From Nitrospirota bacterium (GTDB lineage: Bacteria > Nitrospirota > Thermodesulfovibrionia > Thermodesulfovibrionales > JdFR-85): a stretch of DNA of 5,655 nucleotides. The notes under the pieces are model-generated. The model saw only the letters and a program-made list of their open reading frames with translations. It did not search any database and was not told the origin of the DNA. Both the position numbers and the translations under genes were made by a program. The stretch is taken from positions 1 to 5,655 of the forward strand of contig JAADGU010000090.1 in NCBI GenBank assembly GCA_013152195.1. The letters are read 5' to 3'. Positions 1 through 5,655 of the stretch are shown in pieces; the first letter of the stretch is position 1; each line of letters starts with the position of its first letter.

Positions 1-1518
1 ACTGATGCAGGCGTGACACATCCCGAGGCCCCGGTAACGGAAGTGGAGTCCGTGATGATAGAGCAGAACCAGCGGTTCATGCCTGTTATAGAGAACGGCA
101 GGGTGGTCGGGGCCATCACAAGGACAGACCTCCTGAGGGACCTCTATGAGGAGACACTCCGCCGCAGCAGGATACAGAAGGAAGGCCTGATAGAGAAACC
201 CGCCATGGGAAAAAATATTTCCAGGTTGATTGTTGAACGCTTTCCCAACGAGATAGTGGCATTGCTCAGGATTGCCGGAGAGGTGGCAGACGGGCTTGGC
301 TATAACGTATATCTTGTTGGCGGCTCGGTAAGGGACCTCCTGATGGGCGGGAAAAACCTTGATATTGATATTGTTGTTGAGGGTGACGGAATAGAGTTTG
401 CCAGGAGATTTGCCGCGCAGATCCGGGGGGTCAAGCTCATTACCCACAAGAGGTTCAACACGGCAAAGATCAGATTTACTGAAAAGGCCGGGCTGAAGAT
501 GCCTGCACCCGGTTTTACAGTGGATATCGCAACTGCAAGGACAGAGTATTACGAGGCGCCTGCCATGCTTCCAAAGGTGGAGACCTCTTCAATCAAGAAA
601 GACCTTTACAGGAGGGATTTTACGATAAATGCAATTGCAGTGAAACTCAACGCCAGGGATTTCGGGCAGTTGATCGATTATTTTGGCGCCCAGCGGGACC
701 TCAGGGAGAAGACCATAAGGGTTTTGCACAACCTCAGTTTTGTAGAAGACCCGACACGTGCCTTCAGGGCTGTCAGGTTTGCAGAGAGGTTTGGTTTCAG
801 GATTAACAAGCATACTGAAAACCTCATAAAATCAGCCCTCAGACTGAACCTGTTTGAACGTGTCTCAGGTACGAGGATTTATGACGAGCTTGTGCTTACC
901 TTCAAGGAGACGGATCCGGTGAGGGCGCTTAAGAGTCTTGCCAGATACGGCCTTCTGCAGGTTATCCACCCTGCGCTCAAGTTTGCCGAATCCCTTGAAG
1001 AGACCCTTGAAGCAGTGCATGAGAGTCTTACATGGTTTGACCTCCTCTTCCTTGAGGAGGAGATAGACCGTTCAAGGGTATATATAATGGGGCTCCTTAC
1101 CGGTCTCGGTCTTGAGGAGCGGAAGGCAGCACTTGAGAGGCTTTCAACTCCCACGAGGGATATGACGATAATCCTTGATGAGATGGAGAAGGCCCAGCAG
1201 GTTATAAAGGAGCTGAGGACTAAGGATCCGGTAAGGATTTACCATACCCTCAAGCCCCTCTCGCTTGAAACCCTGCTCTACACAATGGCTGTTTCAGGAG
1301 ACCGGGGGATACAGAAGGCCATCTCAAGGTATCTGCTTGAGCTGAGAAAGGTGAAACCGGAACTCAGGGGAAGAGACCTTATGTCAATGGGTATTGAGCC
1401 CGGACCTCTCTATTCAAGGATATTTAATGCAATACTGGAGGAGAGGCTGAGGGGGAGGATCAAAAGCAGGGAGGAAGAGATCGAGTTTGTAAAGAATTTC
1501 CTGAGGAGGCAGGGATGA
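1..1518 (+). CDS. cca: tRNA 3'-end nucleotidyltransferase (CCA- or A-adding), DHH-CBS-PAP type, 5' end missing
   Basis: Adds the terminal nucleotides of the tRNA 3' CCA end in the cytoplasm. The frame is open from base 1, so the 505 visible residues are only the C-terminal part; the GTG at 13 falls inside a CBS domain and is not a believable start. In order (residue 1 = base 1): the end of a CBS domain (about 11-45); the class II nucleotidyltransferase head with GGSVRD at 107-112 and the metal-binding D121-x-D123; RRDFTINAIA at 204-213; EDPTR at 249-253, which fits the EDxxR nucleotide-recognition motif; then a helical RNA-binding region. Family knowledge: long homologues carry an N-terminal DHH phosphoesterase and paired CBS domains, so about 350-400 residues are expected to the left. 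In Aquifex the long form is, as I recall, the A-adding partner of a shorter CC-adding enzyme, so full CCA addition by this protein is not certain. It overlaps the RNA ligase gene by 4 bases. Confidence 0.93.
   Translation, partial: TDAGVTHPEAPVTEVESVMIEQNQRFMPVIENGRVVGAITRTDLLRDLYEETLRRSRIQKEGLIEKPAMGKNISRLIVERFPNEIVALLRIAGEVADGLGYNVYLVGGSVRDLLMGGKNLDIDIVVEGDGIEFARRFAAQIRGVKLITHKRFNTAKIRFTEKAGLKMPAPGFTVDIATARTEYYEAPAMLPKVETSSIKKDLYRRDFTINAIAVKLNARDFGQLIDYFGAQRDLREKTIRVLHNLSFVEDPTRAFRAVRFAERFGFRINKHTENLIKSALRLNLFERVSGTRIYDELVLTFKETDPVRALKSLARYGLLQVIHPALKFAESLEETLEAVHESLTWFDLLFLEEEIDRSRVYIMGLLTGLGLEERKAALERLSTPTRDMTIILDEMEKAQQVIKELRTKDPVRIYHTLKPLSLETLLYTMAVSGDRGIQKAISRYLLELRKVKPELRGRDLMSMGIEPGPLYSRIFNAILEERLRGRIKSREEEIEFVKNFLRRQG
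1504..1509 (+). promoter_or_regulatory. Ribosome binding site of the RNA ligase gene
   Basis: A perfect AGGAGG ends five bases before the ATG at 1515, inside the last codons of the nucleotidyltransferase gene. It fixes the ligase start at the ATGA overlap (start 1515, upstream stop 1516-1518) and indicates translational coupling. Confidence 0.8.
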
Positions 1519-2621
1519 TAGCGGAGTTTCCTGATTTCCTGAAAAACTACCTTCCCGGGGAGAGGATAAACAGCGAGACATTACACTCCTTTGACGCTTC
1601 GGGGAGGACCTTCTGCCGCCTGACAAAAGACCTCTCCGGTCTGCCCAGGGGTACTGTTTTCTGGGACGGCGGAATACTGCACGGCTATCAGAAGATCAAG
1701 AGGATTATACACCTTGAGCAGGGGATCAGGCGATATTTTAAAGGGCCATTCTACGTTGAGGAAAAGATGGACGGTTATAATGTAAGGGTCAGGAGGATAG
1801 GGGACGAGGTCTTTGCCTTTACAAGGGGGGGCTTTATCTGCCCCTTTACAACGGACAGGCTCCCTGACCTTCTTCCCCTGGGGTTTTTCGATGATTTTCC
1901 TGACTATACGCTCTGCGGTGAGGTGGTGGGTCCTGAAAACCCTTATAACTCAGAGGCGGTGCCTTATATGAAAGAGGATATTGCCTTCTTTGCCTTTGAC
2001 ATCAAGGACCCTGACGGCAAGAGCATCTCCCTGGGGGAGAGATACAGGATATATGAAGAAAAGGCCCTTCCATTTGCGAGGCACTGGGGGCCATTTACTG
2101 ACAGTGACATAGAGGAGATCAAAAGCACCCTCTTTGAGCTTGACAGGGAAGACAGGGAGGGGATAGTGATAAAGTCAGCTGCCGAAGGAGAGGAGGTCAA
2201 GTATGTAACGCTGAGCTCCTGCATACGGGATATACACTCCACGGCACATCTCATGACCGAACTTCCTGCTGGTTTCTATATCCAGAGGTTGATCCGTATT
2301 GCCGCAATAACATATGAGCACTCCCTTACCCTTGACGATACCGCCAAACTCTCAATTGCCGATGCCCTGATGGAGCCACTTAAGGATACTGTTGGCAGAG
2401 TGGCCTCAGGAGAGAGCATAAAAGAGTTTTTTACTGTCAGGGTAAACAGGAAAGAGACCATGGATGCCCTGATGCTGCATCTCACAAAAACAGGGGTGAA
2501 TGTCCATCTGGTCTCCATCGAGAGGGAAGGGAGCAGGTACAAGGGGGTCTTTTACAGGACTTTCCCGAAGGGCACAAAGGAGTTGAGGAGAAAACTCAGG
2601 GGTCACGGGTTTTATGATTGA
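1515..2621 (+). CDS. ATP-dependent RNA ligase, Pab1020/Rnl3 family
   Basis: Predicted to seal 5'-phosphate and 3'-hydroxyl RNA ends through a ligase-AMP intermediate. The 368 residues show the covalent nucleotidyltransferase motifs in order: motif I EEKMDGYNVR with the AMP-accepting lysine K84 (KMDG 84-87); FTRGGF at 102-107; CGEVVGPENPY at 134-144; motif IIIa FFAFDI at 158-163; motif IV EGIVIK at 215-220; and motif V with K229 in EEVKYV. The remaining ~130 residues are helical and match the C-terminal dimerisation region expected of archaeal Rnl3 enzymes, which have similar length (about 370-390 residues). All expected catalytic residues are present. The family is typical of archaea and of Aquifex-like bacteria; characterised members circularise RNA in vitro, and their physiological substrates are poorly defined. 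It is coupled to the upstream tRNA nucleotidyltransferase and faces the HARP gene 26 bases away, which suggests work on tRNA or similar RNA ends (inference). DNA ligase is unlikely because the OB-fold and accessory DNA-binding domains are absent. Confidence 0.92.
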   Translation: MIAEFPDFLKNYLPGERINSETLHSFDASGRTFCRLTKDLSGLPRGTVFWDGGILHGYQKIKRIIHLEQGIRRYFKGPFYVEEKMDGYNVRVRRIGDEVFAFTRGGFICPFTTDRLPDLLPLGFFDDFPDYTLCGEVVGPENPYNSEAVPYMKEDIAFFAFDIKDPDGKSISLGERYRIYEEKALPFARHWGPFTDSDIEEIKSTLFELDREDREGIVIKSAAEGEEVKYVTLSSCIRDIHSTAHLMTELPAGFYIQRLIRIAAITYEHSLTLDDTAKLSIADALMEPLKDTVGRVASGESIKEFFTVRVNRKETMDALMLHLTKTGVNVHLVSIEREGSRYKGVFYRTFPKGTKELRRKLRGHGFYD

Positions 2622-2624
2622 TGG

Positions 2625-2680
2625 AAAAGCTTTTTGCTGTCCGGGGGTTAAATCCGGATATCAAGGAGCCGGGCTTTTTT
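2625..2680. terminator. Possible bidirectional terminator between convergent operons
   Basis: An imperfect nested inverted repeat lies across the convergent junction. AAAAGC (2625-2630) can pair with GCTTTT (2673-2678), TTG (2634-2636) with CAA (2662-2664), and TCCGG (2640-2644) with CCGGA (2654-2658). On the plus strand it ends in a run of six T (2675-2680); on the minus strand it ends in GCTTTT. It includes the last codons and stop of the HARP gene. Internal loops are large and the only solid stem is 5 bp, so this is a weak call made mainly because both operons must end here. Confidence 0.35.
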
Positions 2681-3292
2681 AATGGAACTGAGCAGGTAGT
2701 CACGGAACTTCTCTGGAAAGAGCCATTTAATGCCGAGCTTTTCCGCCCATTTAATCACCCCCTGATCTGCTGTAACGAGCAGGGCATCCAGCTCCCTTGC
2801 AAGGAGAATGAGGTCTACATCCTCTTTTGAGTCAATTATCCCCTCTCTCAGCGCCTCCCTGTACTTTCTTCTCAGATCCTGAATAATCACCTTTTCCCCC
2901 TTGCTGCTTACCCCCCTGACTGCTGATTCCGCAACCCTCAGGCCTTTATTAATCCGCTCTCTTATATCCTCAATCAACTCGTAAAGCAGAAAGGCCGGGC
3001 AGGTCAATTCGTATTTGTTTGGTGGTTTCTGATGCAGGACCACGAGGAGGTCGCCTGAGAGTTTGTCCTTCTGTATAAAGTTCAGGAGCTCCCTGAAGAT
3101 GGAGGGGGGCATGTAGAACTCGAGTATCGGTACCTGTGCTGCCAGAAAGAGAAAACCCTCAAGGGCTTCTGTCGGCGTGTCGCCAAAGTATTTCCTTGCA
3201 TCGGGGTTTACAAAGAGGCTTGTATCAAGAACCACCCTGCCGGGCCTGAATCTCTCTGTACGCGGATGGGTTTCTTTATCCCCGCTCTGCAT
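2648..3292 (-). CDS. RNA-free ribonuclease P (HARP/UPF0278 family, 'RNA ligase partner', PIN domain)
   Basis: Predicted protein-only RNase P, which removes the 5' leader of precursor tRNA using metal-binding aspartates of a PIN nuclease fold. With the start used here (214 residues), the PIN fold opens at VVLDTSLFVNPD (D23), continues through a long charged helical segment (about 101-151) that fits the family's protruding helical spike, and closes with IDSKEDVDLILLARELDALL (D154, D158) and VTADQGVIKWA (D176). As I recall, Aquifex Aq_880 is about 191 residues with catalytic aspartates 7, 138, 142 and 160; all four match here at a constant offset of 16, so spacing is fully conserved and the enzyme looks intact. 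Family members form large multimers. The start is uncertain: an ATG at 3313 gives 221 residues but lacks a ribosome site; ATG 3292 has AGGG six bases upstream; GTG 3235 gives 195 residues, nearest to the Aquifex length. The gene overlaps the end of the LapB-like gene and is the last of the minus-strand operon. Confidence 0.9.
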   Translation of the reverse strand: MQSGDKETHPRTERFRPGRVVLDTSLFVNPDARKYFGDTPTEALEGFLFLAAQVPILEFYMPPSIFRELLNFIQKDKLSGDLLVVLHQKPPNKYELTCPAFLLYELIEDIRERINKGLRVAESAVRGVSSKGEKVIIQDLRRKYREALREGIIDSKEDVDLILLARELDALLVTADQGVIKWAEKLGIKWLFPEKFRDYLLSSIKKARLLDIRI

Positions 3293-4595
3293 CTGTAACC
3301 CTGCAGGTCTCATGGATATTAAAGTAATACGTGTTCCACCTGCCGCAGGATGAGCACCTGCCTGCCCATTGCTCGGAGGTATGGCCGCAGTTCAGGCAGC
3401 AGTAAGGTAACCTGAGTGTCATCTTCAGGTTCAGGGCAGACCCGAATTCCTCTGCAGCCTTTTCTGTCTGTCCCCTCTTCAGGTATATCCCGCCCTTGAT
3501 CTTTGCTATCTCGGGGAATGCCGCAGGGTTTTCTATCCCCTGGATAATCTCAAGGGCGTCATCAAGCATCTCAAGCCTGTAATAAAGCTTGGCAAGGAAG
3601 AACTTCAGGACATTGTCTGAGGGCTTTTCTGCAAGGCTGTTCTTGTAAAGCCTTATCAGTCGTGACGGCTCGCCTATATTGAGGAGCAGGTCCTCAAGCC
3701 GGGCAAGCACAATCATGGATTTGTATTGCTGGTAAGTCTTTTCAAGATAATTTATGGCCTCTTCCGTATTCTCCTCCTGTACCATCACCTCTGCAAGACC
3801 AAGATGGGCGGGGATAAAATCCTTGTCAAGCTTTATGACATTCCTGAAGAAGGCCTTTTTGGCCTTCTCAAGCTCCCCTGCCTCAAGGCTCTCTCGTCCG
3901 TATTCATATTTGTAGCCAACCAGCATCTGCTGCTCATGTTCGTCGCCGGACTGCTTTATAATACCCTTCTGAAGGTATATCAGGTCATCCCATCGTGCGA
4001 GACGTTCGAGTATCTCCCGCTTTTTGTAAAGTGCAGTAATATTCTGGGGGTCGTTCTCAAGTATCTCGTCAATATAAGTGAGCGCCTCTTCGTATTCATC
4101 CATCAGTTCCTTGACCTTGACAAGGCAGAGAAGTGTCTCGACATTCTCCGGGTCTGACGACAGCGCCCTCTTGAAATAATCAAGGGCCTGTTTGTTGTCT
4201 TTTGCTTCAAGTGCAAGCTCTCCGAGTCTCAGAAGCGCCTGCACATTCATGGGATCTTCCTTGAGAATGTCCTTCAGGGCGTCCCTGGCAACCTCTGTCT
4301 TGCCTGCATAGATGGCACCGAGTGCACGTGAATAAAGGGCCTGAACCTTCTCCTGTTTCTTCTGACGTTTCTGTGCCTGTATGTTATCTATCAGTCTCCG
4401 TGTATCCCTTATGGTATAGACAATTAACATAAGCAGTGCCCCGGCCGTGGCAGAGATGAGCACAAGGGCTATCTTGGGTATCTCGTAGGCAAGGTTGTTT
4501 GTAACGAGTACTGTTACGGTTTCACGGTTGAGAACGGCAAAGTATGCGATAACTCCAAGAAACAGGATAAATATAAGCGTGATAAGTTTTCCCAT
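3276..4595 (-). CDS. lapB: LapB-like inner-membrane TPR protein with N-terminal LapA-like domain and C-terminal zinc knuckle
   Basis: Probable regulator of lipopolysaccharide synthesis. In E. coli, LapB (YciM) is an inner-membrane TPR protein that promotes FtsH-dependent turnover of LpxC, acting beside the small two-helix protein LapA. This 439-residue protein starts with two hydrophobic helices (about 3-22 and 40-62) split by a short polar segment containing LNRETVTV, the pattern of LapA (DUF1049); a basic/coiled stretch (65-85) follows, then tandem TPR units (about 85-390, for example around 98-113, 119-149, 153-183 and 365-388). The C-terminus has a rubredoxin-like metal site: C400-x2-C403 and C414-x2-C417, with a tryptophan after the second pair as in LapB. 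E. coli LapB has one N-terminal membrane helix, so this looks like LapA and LapB in one chain (inference). An AGAGG at 4611-4607 lies 11 bases before the ATG. The start is 21 bases after rsfS; the 3' end overlaps the HARP gene. Confidence 0.82.
   Translation of the reverse strand: MGKLITLIFILFLGVIAYFAVLNRETVTVLVTNNLAYEIPKIALVLISATAGALLMLIVYTIRDTRRLIDNIQAQKRQKKQEKVQALYSRALGAIYAGKTEVARDALKDILKEDPMNVQALLRLGELALEAKDNKQALDYFKRALSSDPENVETLLCLVKVKELMDEYEEALTYIDEILENDPQNITALYKKREILERLARWDDLIYLQKGIIKQSGDEHEQQMLVGYKYEYGRESLEAGELEKAKKAFFRNVIKLDKDFIPAHLGLAEVMVQEENTEEAINYLEKTYQQYKSMIVLARLEDLLLNIGEPSRLIRLYKNSLAEKPSDNVLKFFLAKLYYRLEMLDDALEIIQGIENPAAFPEIAKIKGGIYLKRGQTEKAAEEFGSALNLKMTLRLPYCCLNCGHTSEQWAGRCSSCGRWNTYYFNIHETCRVTDAERG
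3299..3302 (-). promoter_or_regulatory. Ribosome binding site supporting the HARP start at 3292
   Basis: On the minus strand AGGG (within GCAGGG) lies six bases before the ATG at 3292-3290. The alternative ATG at 3313 is preceded by an AT-rich stretch without a purine-rich site. The site lies inside the C-terminal codons of the LapB-like gene. Confidence 0.45.
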
Positions 4596-4606
4596 CAGTG
4601 ATAATA

Positions 4607-4611
4607 CCTCT
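4607..4611 (-). promoter_or_regulatory. Ribosome binding site of the LapB-like gene
   Basis: AGAGG on the minus strand lies 11 bases before the ATG at 4595-4593, in the 21-base gap after rsfS. The spacing is a little long, but no better start is nearby and the membrane helix begins right after this ATG. Confidence 0.5.
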
Positions 4612-4616
4612 TTTCT

Positions 4617-4997
4617 TTAATAGTTGCCATGACCCTGCAGTTTTTCTTCCTTGATATCTATCCTCGGGGCATCAAGCCAGAGCTTTTCAAGTTCATAAAA
4701 AGACCGGGTCTCCTCTTCAAAGACATGGACTATAACGTCACTGTAGTCCATCAATACCCACTGGCTCATTTTATACCCCTCAATTCCGGAGGGCGTTATC
4801 TTCTTCAGGCGGAATTCCCTTTCAATATTATCAACTATCGATCTCACATGGGTTGTGCTCTCTCCAGAGCATATCACAAAATAATCCGACATGATGGACA
4901 GGTCCTTCAGATCCAGCATTAAAACATCTTTTGCCTTTTTATCCAGGGCTGCCTTGACCGCCAACCTTGCTTTTTCCATGCTTTCTAAAGCAATCAC
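4617..4997 (-). CDS. rsfS: Ribosome silencing factor RsfS (Iojap/DUF143 family)
   Basis: Binds ribosomal protein uL14 on the 50S subunit and blocks joining of the subunits, lowering translation in starvation or stationary phase. The 126-residue protein shows the family core in order: DVLMLDL (24-30), SDYFVICSG (37-45), THVRSIVDNIE (49-59), the GIEGYKMSQWVLMDYSDVIVHVF region (71-93) and R98 followed by YELEKLWLDAP (101-111). The family is usually 105-130 residues, so it is complete. The GTG start at 4997 overlaps the nadD stop by 4 bases (GTGA), with AAGG only two bases upstream; the ATG at 4979 (residue 7) is an alternative that still keeps the domain whole. The nadD-rsfS pair is a widely conserved bacterial arrangement, and the short gap to the LapB-like gene suggests one transcript. 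Confidence 0.95.
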   Translation of the reverse strand: MIALESMEKARLAVKAALDKKAKDVLMLDLKDLSIMSDYFVICSGESTTHVRSIVDNIEREFRLKKITPSGIEGYKMSQWVLMDYSDVIVHVFEEETRSFYELEKLWLDAPRIDIKEEKLQGHGNY

Positions 4998-5655
4998 CGC
5001 CTTTCACTCTGCAGATTATTGTAAAGCTTACTAGAAATTATATAGGATTCCACTGATTCAGGCAACAGGTATTTTATGCTCATCCCTTTTTTTAACCTCT
5101 CCCTGATATCAGAGGCGGATATCCCGATGGAAGTGCAGTTTATGGATATCACCTTCCGGCCGCTCTTCAGGCTCAGCAGTGCCTGTGTCTCCCTTGACAG
5201 GCGCATTCCCTCGTCTTTAAGAAAGGGGGACCTCAGAATCTCCTCTATACTGTAAGGTGGCCTGTTAACCACGATAAAATCACAGAGCTGAATGAGCCTT
5301 TCGGGCTGATACCAGTTTGGGATGTCCAGAAATGCATCAACCCCAAGGATAAAGAGTGGCTCCATCGAGGGTTGCTGTTCCTTTAATTCCTCGAGGGTCC
5401 TGACAGTGTATGACTTTTCACCCCTGCGGCACTCCATATCAGAGAGTTCGAAATACGGATTATCCCTGATAGCGAGTCTGACCATCTCAAGCCTGCAATG
5501 GACTTCAGCAACCTCTCCGGACTTGAGCGGAGGGATGCAGGAGGGGACAAATATGACTTTACTCAGTCCGAGGGCCTCTCTCACCTCTTCTGCTGCCCTC
5601 AGATGGCCAAAGTGGATTGGATTAAATGTGCCTCCGAATATGGCTATCTGACCTT
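4994..5655 (-). CDS. nadD: Nicotinate-nucleotide adenylyltransferase NadD, first codons missing
   Basis: Transfers AMP from ATP to nicotinate mononucleotide to give deamido-NAD, the shared step of de novo and salvage NAD synthesis in the cytoplasm. The frame is open to the right edge: the visible protein begins GQIAIFGGTFNPIHFGHL, so the true start lies a few codons beyond the window; the GTG at 5584 would remove the nucleotide-binding motif and is rejected. Numbering from the first full codon (base 5653), the HxGH-type site HFGH is at 14-17 (bases 5614-5603), the family segment SYTVRTLEEL at 81-90, LGVDAFLDIPNWY around 103-115, and the C-terminal ISxSDIRERL signature at 178-187 (bases 5122-5093). 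The 219 visible residues are close to the usual 190-220, so little is missing. It overlaps rsfS by 4 bases. Confidence 0.95.
   Translation of the reverse strand, partial: GQIAIFGGTFNPIHFGHLRAAEEVREALGLSKVIFVPSCIPPLKSGEVAEVHCRLEMVRLAIRDNPYFELSDMECRRGEKSYTVRTLEELKEQQPSMEPLFILGVDAFLDIPNWYQPERLIQLCDFIVVNRPPYSIEEILRSPFLKDEGMRLSRETQALLSLKSGRKVISINCTSIGISASDIRERLKKGMSIKYLLPESVESYIISSKLYNNLQSERR

Noticed and set aside
990..1016. Short tandem repeat-like stretch CCTTGAAGAGACCCTTGAAG
   Set aside because: It is explained by coding for a repeated Leu-Glu-Glu pattern (SLEETLEAV) in the helical domain; only two imperfect copies.
589..1154. Minus-strand frames opposite the nucleotidyltransferase
   Set aside because: They are antisense to conserved motifs RRDFTINAIA and EDPTR and have no protein-like features of their own.
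2618..2830. Small plus-strand frame (70 codons) just after the RNA ligase
   Set aside because: It lies almost wholly antisense to the conserved C-terminal part of the HARP gene, including the D154/D158/D176 codons, and its translation shows no recognisable domain.
2648..3292. PIN-domain protein as a VapC-type toxin
   Set aside because: No antitoxin gene sits beside it, it is longer than typical VapC (about 130 residues), and it has the long helical insertion and aspartate spacing of the HARP family.
3726..4157. Plus-strand frame of 143 codons
   Set aside because: It is antisense to the TPR repeats of the LapB-like gene; its hydrophobic content mirrors the leucine- and glutamate-rich repeat codons. 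No motif or ribosome site supports it.
5322..5651. Plus-strand frame of 109 codons at the right end
   Set aside because: It is antisense to nadD, including the HFGH site, and is rich in serine and arginine as expected from a shadow frame.

Overview
The window looks like a compact piece of a Gram-negative bacterial chromosome. It holds six protein-coding genes in two convergent groups and almost no non-coding DNA. A lipopolysaccharide-control protein (LapB type) implies an outer membrane. An Aquifex/archaeal-type RNA ligase, an RNA-free RNase P (HARP) and a DHH-CBS-type tRNA nucleotidyltransferase together suggest a lineage such as Nitrospirota (Thermodesulfovibrio-like) or a neighbouring deep group. 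That placement is inference; no rRNA or other phylogenetic marker is present.

Plus strand, 1-2621: the C-terminal part of a long tRNA 3'-end nucleotidyltransferase (CBS domain, then class II poly(A) polymerase/CCA head; its start lies left of the window) overlaps by 4 bases with an ATP-dependent RNA ligase of the Pab1020/Rnl3 family. Minus strand, read from the right edge: nadD (NAD synthesis; its first few codons lie off the window), rsfS (ribosome silencing factor), a LapA-LapB-like membrane TPR protein with a C-terminal zinc knuckle, and a PIN-domain protein of the HARP/UPF0278 family. These four are overlapping or separated by only 21 bases, so they are probably one transcript. The two groups meet tail to tail at about 2622-2647, where an imperfect inverted repeat could end both transcripts.

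The most interesting feature is three RNA-end enzymes side by side: tRNA 3'-end synthesis/repair, RNA ligation, and tRNA 5'-end maturation by a protein-only RNase P. The HARP family was earlier named 'RNA ligase partner' because it travels with this ligase; here they are convergent neighbours, and the ligase is also translationally coupled to the nucleotidyltransferase. This suggests a tRNA (or other structured RNA) end-processing and repair module whose ligase substrate is not known. The rest (nadD-rsfS and LapB) is ordinary housekeeping, apart from what looks like a LapA-LapB fusion.
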